NCBI GenBank assembly: GCA_964345075.1
Contig: CAYFPS010000002.1
Location: forward strand, 124,001-188,000
Direction of reading: 5' to 3'
Origin: CAYFPS01 sp964345075
GTDB taxonomy: Bacteria > CAIWAD01
Length of the DNA stretch: 64,000 bases
The position numbers were made by a program, and so were the translations under genes. Shown here in pieces: positions 1-8,775 of this stretch (within the stretch, counting starts at the first letter, position 1; every line of letters starts with the position of its first letter). The notes below the pieces were generated by a model. The model saw only the letters and a program-made list of their open reading frames with translations. It searched no databases and had not been told where the DNA came from.

Positions 1-1
1 G

Positions 2-793
2 GTGGGTGAGAAGCGCTATCTGGGCGAGGCGGACATCAACCCCACTGTGCAGATCGCCTATCACTGCGGCGGCTTTGCCCATGTGGACAGCCCGGAACTG
101 CAGATCATTTCACAGCTCATGACCGGTGATACAGGCCGCCTCCAGCGCAAGCTGGTGCAGGAAAGCAAAGTGGCGATCAGTGCTTACGCGTATTACGACA
201 TGAGCAAGTATGGGGGCACCTTTTACTTGCAGGCTGAAGCTTCCGACGGTGTAACACACGAAGAGCTGGAAGCCGCTCTGGAAGCCGAACTCAATCGTAT
301 GGTTGAGGAGCTCACGGGCGAGCGCGAGCTGCAGAAGATCAAGAACAATTATCTGGTCGATGTCTACCGCGAAGAGCAGAATCCGATTCGAGGCGCCTTT
401 GCGCTGATCATGTTTGATGGCATGGGTGACTGGACGCATTTGAGCCGCTTCCGTGGCCAGATTCTTGAGGTCGAGGCAGAGGATATTCAGCGCGTGGCCG
501 CCGAAACCTTCCGCGATGAAAACCGCATGGTAACCTGGTATGTCCGCAAGGGTGAATCACAGGAAGACACCATGCCGGCCGAATTCAGCAGCCTGCCAAC
601 CGAAATGCAGCAGGCGGTCAAGGGCATGATGGGCCAGCTTGGCATGATACCCGACCCGAATCAGCTGATGGGCATTCGCGCACAGATTGAATCGCAGCCG
701 GCGGAAGATGAAGATCAAGCAAAGATGGCCCGCGTGCTGGTTGAACTGATTGATGCGCGCATTGAAGAACTGAGTCAGGGAGGGACGGAATAA
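2..793 (+). CDS. M16 family zinc peptidase, C-terminal part (5' end outside window)
   Basis: The window opens inside this gene; the frame is open from base 2 and the apparent GTG there is not a real start. The 263 residues match the C-terminal half of an M16 (insulinase/pitrilysin-like) peptidase. A central stretch (TGDTGRLQRKLVQE) with downstream aromatic residues (SAYAYYD) is typical of the second M16 fold, which clamps the peptide substrate; a charged helical tail follows. The catalytic HxxEH motif would lie upstream and cannot be checked. The stop codon overlaps the ATG of the next gene (TAATG), so the two are translationally coupled and probably form a heterodimeric protease, as in many M16B pairs. 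Family assignment is firm; substrate is unknown. Confidence 0.85.
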   Translation: MGEKRYLGEADINPTVQIAYHCGGFAHVDSPELQIISQLMTGDTGRLQRKLVQESKVAISAYAYYDMSKYGGTFYLQAEASDGVTHEELEAALEAELNRMVEELTGERELQKIKNNYLVDVYREEQNPIRGAFALIMFDGMGDWTHLSRFRGQILEVEAEDIQRVAAETFRDENRMVTWYVRKGESQEDTMPAEFSSLPTEMQQAVKGMMGQLGMIPDPNQLMGIRAQIESQPAEDEDQAKMARVLVELIDARIEELSQGGTE

Positions 794-2256
794 TGCGTAC
801 AAGCTTGCTCCTTGCACTGCTCTTTGCCGGCCAGGCACTGGCGGCGAAGATCCCCAGCCATCCTGACAAGCTCGTCTACGATGAACTGCACTACGATCCG
901 CCGGTCGCGGCTGATTACCGCGAGCCGCTTGTAGAGGGAGCTGTTGCCTACATCGCCGAGGACTCGCGTGTTCCCCTGATTGACATCACGATCAACATCA
1001 AGATGGACGATCAGCAGGTGCCCGAAGGCCTGAATGGGCTGCACTCCGCTACGATGGAACTGTTGACGGCTGGCGCGGGCGAATGGGACGCGACCTGGAT
1101 CGAAGAAGAGATCGCCTATCTGGGTGCAAGTCTTCGCAGCCGTGTTACAAGTTCCGGTGGTAGCGTGAGCCTGCAGACCCTGACGAAGGACTTCGATCAT
1201 GGTCTGGACATGCTCTTCGCCATTTTGCAGACACCGAACTTCGATCAGGATCGCCTTGAGCTCTGGAAGGAAGAGCGCATTGCCTCCTTCAAGGAGCGCA
1301 ATGACCATCCGCGCCGCATCGAAAGCATGGAATGGCGCCGACTGATCTATGACGAGAGCTGGTACAAGCCAGCCACAGCAGCGGATGTGGCAGCCATCAA
1401 CCGTGATGCGATGAAGGACTGGGCCCGGACCTGGATTCAGCCCGCACACATGGTAATCTCCATTTCAGGTGACTTCCAGAAGGAAGAAATGCTGGCCAAT
1501 CTCAACCAGCGTCTGGCGGGCTGGTCAGGTCCTGAGGTGAGCTTCGGCGCCATGGAGCCCGTGTACAGTCATGTATCACCGGGCGTCTATCTCGTCAACA
1601 AGGATGTCAACCAGACGCGGGCGTTCTGCCTTCTGCCGGGGCTGGATCGAGACGACGATGCCTGGCTGGCAGCCTACATGATGAATGAGATTCTGGGCGG
1701 CAGCGGCATGAGCTCGAACCTGGTCAACCGCATTCGCACCAAGGAAGGGCTGGCCTACTCGACCGGAAGCCGCCTGGAAGAGGTGGATCGCGGACAGGGC
1801 CTGCTTTACGCGCTCTTTCAGACCAAAACCGAGAGCACAATTTTTGCGATGAGTCTGCTGGTGGACGAATACAACAAGATGGCAGCCGGCGACATCGATG
1901 CGGAGTCCTTTGAGAATGCACGGACAAAGATGATCGACGGCTTCCCCGCAACTTTTGGTGACGCCGCAAGGATCGTTTCCGTCCTTGCTGACGAGGAGAT
2001 CACGGGCCGCTACGAAAGCAATCCCATGTATTACAGCGAACTGCGTGACAAGGCGCGCGCGCTGACACTCGATGACCTGAAGGCTGCCGCGGCTGATTTG
2101 CTTAAGTCGGATCAGCTGGTATGGCTGCTGGTTGGAAATGCAGAAGCGATCCTCAAGGGCGACGAAGAACACGGGCTGAATCTTGAAGATATTGGTCCTG
2201 TCACACGTCTGCCGCTGCGCGATCCGCTGACGCAGGAGCCCATCGCCGAAAGGTGA
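793..2256 (+). CDS. M16 family peptidase-like protein, probably non-catalytic partner subunit
   Basis: 487 residues with a signal peptide (LLLALLFAGQALA), so exported to the periplasm. Two M16 folds are recognisable. Where catalytic members carry HxxEH, this protein reads GLNGLHSATMELL (about residue 80), so the zinc-binding histidine pair is missing. The substrate-binding region of the second fold is kept (NRIRTKEGLAYSTGS, about residue 310). This matches the inactive subunit of M16B heterodimers, whose partner supplies the zinc site. Translation is coupled to the upstream M16 gene through TAATG. A strong terminator follows 22 bases after the stop. Confidence 0.85.
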   Translation: MRTSLLLALLFAGQALAAKIPSHPDKLVYDELHYDPPVAADYREPLVEGAVAYIAEDSRVPLIDITINIKMDDQQVPEGLNGLHSATMELLTAGAGEWDATWIEEEIAYLGASLRSRVTSSGGSVSLQTLTKDFDHGLDMLFAILQTPNFDQDRLELWKEERIASFKERNDHPRRIESMEWRRLIYDESWYKPATAADVAAINRDAMKDWARTWIQPAHMVISISGDFQKEEMLANLNQRLAGWSGPEVSFGAMEPVYSHVSPGVYLVNKDVNQTRAFCLLPGLDRDDDAWLAAYMMNEILGGSGMSSNLVNRIRTKEGLAYSTGSRLEEVDRGQGLLYALFQTKTESTIFAMSLLVDEYNKMAAGDIDAESFENARTKMIDGFPATFGDAARIVSVLADEEITGRYESNPMYYSELRDKARALTLDDLKAAAADLLKSDQLVWLLVGNAEAILKGDEEHGLNLEDIGPVTRLPLRDPLTQEPIAER

Positions 2257-2278
2257 TCGCCGGTGCAGAACATTCTGG

Positions 2279-2311
2279 CCCCCGCATTTCATCATGGAAT
2301 GCGGGGGTTTT
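2279..2311 (+). terminator. Rho-independent terminator after the M16 pair
   Basis: A perfect 10-bp stem CCCCCGCATT / AATGCGGGGG with a 9-base loop, followed directly by TTTTCC. It lies 22 bases after the stop of the second M16 gene and ends that transcript. Confidence 0.9.
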
Positions 2312-2820
2312 CCTTTGAGAGGAAGTTGCCTTAACCAGCTACCAGTTTCAGGCGAGAGGGCTGGCGGCCCATCTCCACAAGTCAACCATCATCAATTCTC
2401 CCTGTCATTTCCAGTCACCCCCTGTCACACCTGCGGGGGGGGGGGGAAGCGGAACCCCTCTGGCTGGATTCTGGGGGCTAATCTGTCAAGGCTGCTTGAC
2501 ACGGATGGGAAATCTGCTTTAGCTCCCCTGGCACTCCCCTGGCACTCCCCTGGCACCAAGAAGGCCAGTGGGGCAGTTGTCGACGCAGTCGGCAAATGGC
2601 CCCTGGCATAGTGCCGACCGATCGGCACGGCTACCGCTTCAGCAAGGACCGTCTTCGGGCTGAAGCTGAAGTGGGCGGGCACTCCCCTGGCACTCCCCCG
2701 GAACCAAGTACGCCAGTGGCTTGATCAAGTGCCGATTTATCGGCGCGCAGGGCAAGCGCTTGCTGACCTGCAAATCTGCAATCAGCACTTGTCTGGCCTT
2801 GGTAGCCATTTATCAGCTAA
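2312..2820. other. Non-coding stretch with poly-G tract, CTGGCAC repeats and hairpins
   Basis: About 500 bases between the M16 terminator and the fadL terminator with no credible gene. It holds a run of 12 G (2435-2446), three CTGGCAC units at exact 11-base spacing (2528-2556), a second, weaker block of the same repeat (about 2679-2705), and two hairpins built on GTGCCGA: 2611-2628 (GTGCCGA...TCGGCAC) and about 2729-2746 (GTGCCGA...TCGGCGC). The repeat core and spacing equal those of the REP repeats flanking the RAYT transposase at 45-46 kb. Confidence 0.6.
2528..2557. repeat. CTGGCAC tandem repeat, 11-bp period (REP-like)
   Basis: CTGGCAC occurs at 2528-2534, 2539-2545 and 2550-2556, separated by TCCC each time. 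A degenerate second block lies at about 2679-2705 (GGCACTCCCCTGGCACTCCC). The unit length and core match the CTGGCACGTGT repeats at 45429-45446 and 46234-46250, where only the four spacer bases differ. Probably a non-autonomous REP relative. Confidence 0.6.
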
Positions 2821-2821
2821 T

Positions 2822-2848
2822 AAAAAGAGCCTCCCCCTAAGGAGAGGC
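2822..2848 (-). terminator. Terminator of the FadL-family gene
   Basis: On the minus strand, GCCTCTCC-TTAG-GGGGAGGC forms an 8-bp stem (one G-T pair) with a 4-base loop, followed by TCTTTTTA. It lies just past the stop codon of the FadL-type gene. Confidence 0.85.
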
Positions 2849-2875
2849 CCTTGAATGATCATGCTTGTCAGCGAA

Positions 2876-4168
2876 CTAGAAGTTCTTGCTGAAGCCCAGA
2901 TGGATGCTCAGCTGGCTGTGGTCAATCTCGGCCTGCGTCATGCCAAAGTAATCGCTGCTGTCATAAGGCGCAGGATTCTGCTGACTGACTTCCGGCACAA
3001 ACTCCAGACCGCCCATCAGTGCCCATTCGCCCATGGTGTACTTCAGACCCATGGTGTAATGGTCTTCCACTGTGGCCGGGAAAAGGCCGTTGAGGAAATT
3101 GGCCGGGACCGGATTCTGGGAATGGTTGTAGCCGGCCAGCAGCACGAGGTCCTGATTGATCCAGTACTTGGTGCCGACGCTGACTGCCGTGCGGTCTGTC
3201 CAGTGCATCTTGAACTTGGGCAGAATGCCGTTAACCATGTCGTTGTCGGTCTTCATTAAGGGCTCGTAGACCGCGTCGCCCCAACCCAGATAGTTGATGT
3301 CGCCCAGCAGGTGCCAGCGGCTGTTGACCTTGTAGGCAAATCCGGCACCCACTTCGGTCGGCCAGCTGAAGTCCTTGAATTCGAGATCGAAATCGTTGCC
3401 CATCGGCAGGTCGGTCGCGAAGGTCAGCGTGCCGCCGTCAAAGGCCACATCAGCCTTCGTGCCAAACCAGGCACCCCAGGTCAGGCGGTTGTCGATGGTG
3501 CGGGTAGAGAAACCAATCCGGGCATTGTAACCGAAGCTGGTCAGGTCTGTGGCGCTCATGCCGATGAAGTCGGGCATGCCGTCCATATTCCAGTCGGGGG
3601 CTACAGTGTTCGGGAAGTAATCGAATTCAAGCATGGCGTAGCCAAGGCTCACGCTAAGGCCGATGTTGGTGCGATCGTTGGCCTTGTAACCGAATCCACC
3701 AGTCAGGCGCATGTAGGCGACATTCGAATACAGGTCATCCTGCGTGCCGAAGACCGTGTTCAGGTCCTGAAAATCCACACCCATGCCGCCCTGTGCGTAA
3801 CCGCAGACACCCACGACCATCTTGTCGTTCAGGGGCTTGGCATAACCAAGATAGGGCAGCGGGAAAACCGCCGACTCACCATCAACGGCACTGTTCATCA
3901 CACTGCCATCCATCGGGGAATAATCCGTGTAGGTCAGGCTTGGCATGAGCATGGTCAGCGAGGTGCAGAGCATCGGCTGATTGATGTCGGCCATCATTGC
4001 GGGGTTGCCCACCATGGCAGTCGGATTGACATTGCCCATGCGGCCACCGGCCAGCAAGGCCGAGCAGGCACCGTAACCGATCAGGTTCATTCCATTCGTA
4101 GCGAAAACAGGTTGGGCCAGCAGGCTGCTCATCAGCACCGCGGCGGAAATGGCGGAAAAACGCTTCAT
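2876..4168 (-). CDS. FadL/OmpP1-family outer-membrane transporter
   Basis: About 430 residues. The N-terminal signal peptide ends near QPVFA, followed by ATNGMNLIGYG and the NPTAMVGNPA stretch typical of the FadL/TodX/OmpP1 family, whose members carry fatty acids or hydrophobic compounds through a beta-barrel with an N-terminal plug. The rest alternates in beta-strand fashion and ends LSIHLGFSKNF, with the terminal Phe usual for barrel insertion. I place the start at the ATG at 4168, not further upstream, because GGAGG lies five bases before it and the signal peptide begins there. The gene stands alone between its own terminator and that of transketolase. Substrate unknown. Confidence 0.88.
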   Translation of the reverse strand: MKRFSAISAAVLMSSLLAQPVFATNGMNLIGYGACSALLAGGRMGNVNPTAMVGNPAMMADINQPMLCTSLTMLMPSLTYTDYSPMDGSVMNSAVDGESAVFPLPYLGYAKPLNDKMVVGVCGYAQGGMGVDFQDLNTVFGTQDDLYSNVAYMRLTGGFGYKANDRTNIGLSVSLGYAMLEFDYFPNTVAPDWNMDGMPDFIGMSATDLTSFGYNARIGFSTRTIDNRLTWGAWFGTKADVAFDGGTLTFATDLPMGNDFDLEFKDFSWPTEVGAGFAYKVNSRWHLLGDINYLGWGDAVYEPLMKTDNDMVNGILPKFKMHWTDRTAVSVGTKYWINQDLVLLAGYNHSQNPVPANFLNGLFPATVEDHYTMGLKYTMGEWALMGGLEFVPEVSQQNPAPYDSSDYFGMTQAEIDHSQLSIHLGFSKNF

Positions 4169-4288
4169 CAGTCCTCCAAAGAATTCAGACACGTCCATCT
4201 TGTGAACTGTGCACTGGTTGAACTGCAGCAACCTAATGCAATTGCCATAATTTGACAACATTTTAACAGGATAATTGGATCAAAAAAA

Positions 4289-4311
4289 AGACCCGCTTGC
4301 ACGCGGGTCTT
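4289..4311 (-). terminator. Terminator of transketolase gene
   Basis: AAGACCCGC-TTGCAC-GCGGGTCTT, a perfect 9-bp stem. On the minus strand it is followed by a run of T (bases 4282-4289 read as A on the plus strand). It lies 22 bases after the transketolase stop. Confidence 0.9.
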
Positions 4312-4332
4312 CATCATTAATAATGAGTTGAT

Positions 4333-6312
4333 TCAGGCAAGCAGCTCGCGTGATGCGTCGAGAAGCGCTTCAACAGTGAGGCCAAGCTCCTCCATGATTT
4401 GATCACCGGGCGCGCTCAGGCCAAAACGGTCGATGCCGATGACACGCCCGTCAAGCCCTGTATAGCGATACCAGGGCAGGCTGCGACCCGCCTCGATGGC
4501 AATTCGTTCACAGGTTTCAATGGGCAGCACCTCTTGCTGCCAGTCGGCATCCTGCTTTTCAAAACGCTCCATGGAAACCATGGAGACCACTCGCACGCCT
4601 CTGCCTTCTTCCTTTAGCACCTTTGCGGCAGCCTGGGCCAAGGGCAGCTCGCTACCACAGCTGATCAGGACAAGTTCAAGAGGTCCATCTTCCCTGCTCA
4701 GGACATAAGCACCGCGCTGAACGCCTTCCACTCTGAGCCCGGCCTCCGGACCCTCAATCAGCTCGACATTCTGCCGCGTCAGCGAAAGCACTGTTGGACC
4801 AGCGTTGTCAAGTGCAGCAAGAAGCGCGGCGCGGCATTCCAGCTGATCTGCGGGGCGGTAGACTTCCAATCCCGGAATCATGCGCAACGCGGCAACAGAT
4901 TCGACCGGCTGGTGTGTCGGACCGTCTTCTCCGACGCCAACGGAATCGTGGGTGAACCAGTAAATCACGGTCAGACCAGCCAGCGCAGCCAGGCGAATAG
5001 CGGGGCGCAGGTAATCAGAGAAGACCATGAACGTGCCGCCCACCGGGATGTAAAGCCCCTCGTAGGCCAGGCCATTCATCAGTGCACCCATGGCGTGTTC
5101 GCGAATACCAACACGCAGATTGCGGCCGGCAAAGTCGCCCGGTGATACATCACCGCCTTCGGCGAAATAATTGAGATTGGATCCGTATAGGTCTGCATTC
5201 AGGCTGAAAAGGCGTGGATCACGGCGGAAGAGCTCCTGCAGCTCGATGCTCGCGGCCTTTCGCGTGGCCAGTGCTTTGTCCTGTGATACATCATTCAGAG
5301 CAAAATCAGGGGCATAGTCCTTGCCGGAAGCCCAGGCAGCCAGATGTGCGGGAAGGGAACCAGCCTGCCAGTCCTTGTGCCAGGCCGCTGCCGACTCAAC
5401 GAGCATCGCCTTATGTACAGCAAAGGCCTCGCGCAGCTCCTGTGATACATGGAATCGTTCCGGCGGCAGGCCCAGCCCGGCTCTGGCCTCTTCAGCAAAG
5501 GCTCCACCACCTTCGCCGTGTCCTTTTGGCGTCCCGGCAACTTGCGGAATACCGCGAGCGATTTCAGTACGGGCGATTATCAGCTTCGGCATTCCATCGC
5601 GCTCATCACGAACATCCAGCAGGACCTGCTGCAGCTGATCAAGATCGTGGCCGTCCACCTCAAAGACATGCCAGCCGCAGGCTTCGTAGCGCTGACGGAC
5701 ATCCTGACTTTGTGTCACAGCGGCCATCGCATCCAGCGTGACGGCGTTTGAATCCCAGATGAGTACGAGGTTGTCGAGTTTGAGATGACCGGCCAGCTCC
5801 GTGCTCTCCATGGCCACGCCTTCCTGCATGCAGCCATCACCGGCAAGACAGAACACGGTAGAATCAAGCAAGCTGGCCCGCTCAGCGCCAAGCTCAGCCA
5901 TGGACTTCTTCAGGCTGAGCGCAATGCCGACAGCATTGCCGATACCCTGTCCCAGCGGGCCAGAAGTGATTTCCACGCCGGGCGTCTCTGCAAACTCCGG
6001 ATGACCGGGCGTGTGACTGCCCAGTTTGCGAAAGGCCTTCAGGTCATCCAGACTCAGCTCGTATCCGGCAAGGTGAAGCCAGGCATAGAGGAACATGCTG
6101 CCATGACCGGCGCTCAGCACAAATCGGTCACGGCCTGCCCAGCGCGGCTCATCAGGGTTGTAGCGCATGACGCTGCCAAAGAGGGCGGCCCCGATTTCGG
6201 CGGCTCCCAGCGGAAGTCCAAGGTGGCCGGATTTGCAGCCGGAAATGGCGTCAATGGCAAGGCCGCGCGCTGTCGCCGCGGCCAGACTGAGGTGATGATT
6301 GCTGAGTGGCAT
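4333..6312 (-). CDS. tkt: Transketolase
   Basis: About 659 residues, the usual transketolase length. The thiamine-diphosphate enzyme moves two-carbon units between sugar phosphates in the non-oxidative pentose phosphate pathway. Visible motifs are the N-terminal AIDAISGCKSGHLGLPLGAAE (family consensus GHPG; here GHLG), TSGPLGQGIGNAVG, the ThDP/metal motif GDGCMQEGVAMES, the catalytic-glutamate region GIREHAMGALMNG and VGVGEDGPTHQPVE. I choose the ATG at 6312, where homology starts and a GGGGA element lies just upstream; a GTG at 6342 would add ten residues. It lies 59 bases after the PilZ gene, so read-through from the chemotaxis operon is possible. Three octamer copies lie inside (5142, 5283, 5442). 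Confidence 0.95.
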   Translation of the reverse strand: MPLSNHHLSLAAATARGLAIDAISGCKSGHLGLPLGAAEIGAALFGSVMRYNPDEPRWAGRDRFVLSAGHGSMFLYAWLHLAGYELSLDDLKAFRKLGSHTPGHPEFAETPGVEITSGPLGQGIGNAVGIALSLKKSMAELGAERASLLDSTVFCLAGDGCMQEGVAMESTELAGHLKLDNLVLIWDSNAVTLDAMAAVTQSQDVRQRYEACGWHVFEVDGHDLDQLQQVLLDVRDERDGMPKLIIARTEIARGIPQVAGTPKGHGEGGGAFAEEARAGLGLPPERFHVSQELREAFAVHKAMLVESAAAWHKDWQAGSLPAHLAAWASGKDYAPDFALNDVSQDKALATRKAASIELQELFRRDPRLFSLNADLYGSNLNYFAEGGDVSPGDFAGRNLRVGIREHAMGALMNGLAYEGLYIPVGGTFMVFSDYLRPAIRLAALAGLTVIYWFTHDSVGVGEDGPTHQPVESVAALRMIPGLEVYRPADQLECRAALLAALDNAGPTVLSLTRQNVELIEGPEAGLRVEGVQRGAYVLSREDGPLELVLISCGSELPLAQAAAKVLKEEGRGVRVVSMVSMERFEKQDADWQQEVLPIETCERIAIEAGRSLPWYRYTGLDGRVIGIDRFGLSAPGDQIMEELGLTVEALLDASRELLA

Positions 6313-6371
6313 GGGTCCCCGCGCTTGCTGATTGATTTGCACAATATAGCAGGCTGGGGCGTGGGCCTGGT

Positions 6372-6758
6372 TCAGTCCGAATTCTGCTTGCGCTCAATCC
6401 CCAGATGCGAGCGCATTTCTTCTTCGGCCTGTTCCGGATTCGTGGCGTTGAACAATACCAGTTTGCGCAAATGAGCCAGGGCTTCGGCGCCATGTACTCC
6501 CTCAAATTCGATGGCGGCACCATCTTCATTCAGGCGCACAACTCGACCTTGTATCACAAGATCAACAGCCTTGGGACCTTCACCCAGACGAATGGTGAGC
6601 TCGCAGCTCTCACCTTCCTTCAGGTCCAGCTCGCTGTTCAAGTAGACGCCGCGCAAGCTGAGGTCTTCGCTCAGGCCAAGCACGGCCGACCGGTCGCCGT
6701 GTTTCAACTCAACCTTCAGCTTGAGAGGCACACGGGTAAACTCGCGCTTGTCGCTCAT
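6372..6758 (-). CDS. PilZ-domain protein (c-di-GMP effector)
   Basis: A 128-residue single-domain protein. It has the PilZ signature in order: KREFTRVPL near the N-terminus (RxxxR-type arm) and LSEDLSLRGVYL about 25 residues later (D/NxSxxG), followed by a six-stranded barrel pattern. PilZ domains bind cyclic di-GMP. As the last gene of the chemotaxis operon, overlapping cheR by four bases (ATGA), it probably links c-di-GMP level to motility or chemotaxis output. Whether the target is a flagellum, pili or gliding cannot be told. Confidence 0.85.
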   Translation of the reverse strand: MSDKREFTRVPLKLKVELKHGDRSAVLGLSEDLSLRGVYLNSELDLKEGESCELTIRLGEGPKAVDLVIQGRVVRLNEDGAAIEFEGVHGAEALAHLRKLVLFNATNPEQAEEEMRSHLGIERKQNSD

Positions 6759-7585
6759 GACTGACTCCTGCGGATCTTGTAGAACACAGTCTTGCCCTGC
6801 TGAAAGCGCTCCCAGTTGTCATCCACATTGAGCGTCGTTTCGGCTCCGCCCAGAAAGAGAATGCCTTCAGGACCAAGCACACTGCGTGCCCGCTCCAGAA
6901 TCTTCTTCTTGGTTTCCAGATCAAAGTAGATCAGCACATTACGCAGAAACAGAAAATCCAGACCGCGTGTCACGGGCCAGTTGCCATTCAAATTCAGCTC
7001 GTGATAGCGCACCATGTCGCGGATCTCCTGCTTGAGTCGCCAGGCGGATCCTTCCTTTTGAAAATACTTGACCAGCAGCGGAGCCGGCAGTCCACGGTTG
7101 ATTTCCAACTGGCTGTAGAGGCCCTCGCGAGCGCGCGCCAGCATCTCGTGTGACAAATCACCACCAGAGAGATCAATGGTCCAGTTTGCCAGTTGCGGAA
7201 AATGATGACGAATCAGCATGGCAAGACTGTAAGGCTCCTGCCCGCTTGAACAGGCAGCACACCAAATGCTGATACGGCGAGTAGCCTGATGCCGCTCCAT
7301 GGCCTGTGGAATAAACTCCGTGCGCATGGTCTCGAAGGGATGAAGATCGCGGAAGAAGCTGGTCTCGTTCGTGGTCATGGCATCCACCACCTGCGCGTGC
7401 AGCTTGCCGTAAGGCTTGCCGCGAAGGCTGCGCGACAGGTCGTCTACGCTCTCCATGCCCTCCATGCGGACCAGCGTCATCAGACGCATTTCCACGAGAT
7501 ATTCCTTGCTGTCATCGAGCACAATGCCCGACTTCTCGCGAACAAGGCCTCTCAGATAATCGAACTCAATTTGCGCGAGGGCCAT
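6755..7585 (-). CDS. cheR: Chemotaxis protein methyltransferase CheR
   Basis: 276 residues. It has an N-terminal helical CheR domain (YLRGLVREKSGIVLDDSKEYL) followed by the SAM-binding methyltransferase fold with TTNETSFFRD, IWCAACSSGQEPYSLAM and DFLFLRNVLIYFD. It methylates glutamates on chemoreceptors for adaptation. It overlaps the end of cheB by 20 bases and the start of the PilZ gene by four, so it sits inside a translationally coupled chemotaxis operon. Confidence 0.95.
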   Translation of the reverse strand: MALAQIEFDYLRGLVREKSGIVLDDSKEYLVEMRLMTLVRMEGMESVDDLSRSLRGKPYGKLHAQVVDAMTTNETSFFRDLHPFETMRTEFIPQAMERHQATRRISIWCAACSSGQEPYSLAMLIRHHFPQLANWTIDLSGGDLSHEMLARAREGLYSQLEINRGLPAPLLVKYFQKEGSAWRLKQEIRDMVRYHELNLNGNWPVTRGLDFLFLRNVLIYFDLETKKKILERARSVLGPEGILFLGGAETTLNVDDNWERFQQGKTVFYKIRRSQS

Positions 7586-8774
7586 GAAGGGCTTCCTGTC
7601 TTAGCAATCTGCCATGCATCACACGGCGGATGATTGAGGGGGCCATTTCGTCAAGGTCGAGAACTTCGTCGGCACTTCCATTCTGCACCACCGCGCCGGG
7701 CATGCCCCAGACGACGCAGGTGGATTCGCTCTGCGCGAACACACTGCCACCCGCATCGCGGATCTTGAGTGCCCCGTCTGCACCGTCGCGTCCCATACCA
7801 GTCAGGACTACGCCCAGCAGGTGTTCGCCACAAAGAGATACAGCACTGTTGAACAGTGGATCTACGGCCGGCCTGCAGGAATTGACCTGCGGACCCTGAT
7901 GCTCTTTCAAATAGAAGCCCTTTGCATCACGGCGCACTTCCATATGCCAGTCACCCCGGGCGATCCAGATTTCACCCGGTAATACACGGGCACCATCACG
8001 GGCTTCCTGAACATGCAGCTTGCATTGCTGGTCCAGCCGCTCGGCAAGCATCCTTGTAAAGAGTGGCGGCATATGCTGCACAACGAGAATGGGCACCGGA
8101 AAGTCCGCGGGGATGGCAGGCAGCAGCCTGGCAAGCGCATTGGGGCCACCGGTACTGACGCCGATCACGAGCAGATCAACCTTGCTTCCACCTTTGGGAC
8201 GAGCGAAGCCAAACGGCCGTGTGACAGCAGGCTTTCCGGGCGGCGGAGCAATCCTTGGTCCAGGCTTGCCTGATTCAGGTCGGGTGAAAGTCTTTCCCGG
8301 CAGCATGTCTTCTCCTGTCTTGACCGCAGAAGGCCGCTCCAGCATGCGGGCCATTTCCCGTCTGCGGGATGCGGTCTTGTGGAATTCTCGAACACGGGGA
8401 ACCAGCTCACGGCCAAGATCATCGAGTGCTGCATGCAGACCCGATGCGCTCTCCGGCTTGGTCAGGTAATCGCTCGCGCCCAGACTCAGCGCTTCAATCG
8501 TCGTATTTGCACCACGACTGGTCAGCGTGCTGAACATGATAACGGGAACACGCGCGTCCTTCTTGCGCAGCTCCTTCAGCGTGGCCAGGCCATCAAGTTC
8601 GGGCATCTCCACATCCAGTGTTACAAGATCCGGTTTGATCTTGTCAAAGTGATCGAGCGCCTCGCGGCCATTGCGAGCCTCGAAGGCCACTTCAATGTCC
8701 GGCTCGCGCTTGAGGATCATTGCCAGCAGTCGTCTTACGACCACCGAATCATCCACGATCATCACACGAATCAT
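7566..8774 (-). CDS. cheB: Chemotaxis response regulator protein-glutamate methylesterase CheB
   Basis: About 402 residues: an N-terminal receiver domain (MIVDDSVVVRR, phospho-acceptor in DLVTLDVEMPELDG, KPES at the switch lysine), a linker, and a C-terminal methylesterase domain with GVSTGGPNAL (active-site Ser), VVQHMPPLFT (His) and VLTGMGRDGADG (Asp). It demethylates or deamidates receptors. The start is the ATG at 8774, two bases from the stop of the preceding cheY-like gene (TGAAATG), rather than a TTG six codons upstream. Confidence 0.95.
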   Translation of the reverse strand: MIRVMIVDDSVVVRRLLAMILKREPDIEVAFEARNGREALDHFDKIKPDLVTLDVEMPELDGLATLKELRKKDARVPVIMFSTLTSRGANTTIEALSLGASDYLTKPESASGLHAALDDLGRELVPRVREFHKTASRRREMARMLERPSAVKTGEDMLPGKTFTRPESGKPGPRIAPPPGKPAVTRPFGFARPKGGSKVDLLVIGVSTGGPNALARLLPAIPADFPVPILVVQHMPPLFTRMLAERLDQQCKLHVQEARDGARVLPGEIWIARGDWHMEVRRDAKGFYLKEHQGPQVNSCRPAVDPLFNSAVSLCGEHLLGVVLTGMGRDGADGALKIRDAGGSVFAQSESTCVVWGMPGAVVQNGSADEVLDLDEMAPSIIRRVMHGRLLRQEALHGPRAN

Positions 8775-8775
8775 T

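Noticed and set aside
2294..2682. Open frames in the stretch after the M16 pair
   Set aside because: They start inside the terminator or run through the poly-G and CTGGCAC repeats; no RBS and no protein-like composition.
3311..4255. 314-codon plus-strand frame opposite the FadL-family gene
   Set aside because: The FadL-type protein has signal peptide, RBS and terminator; the opposite frame is His/Gly/Arg-rich shadow sequence.
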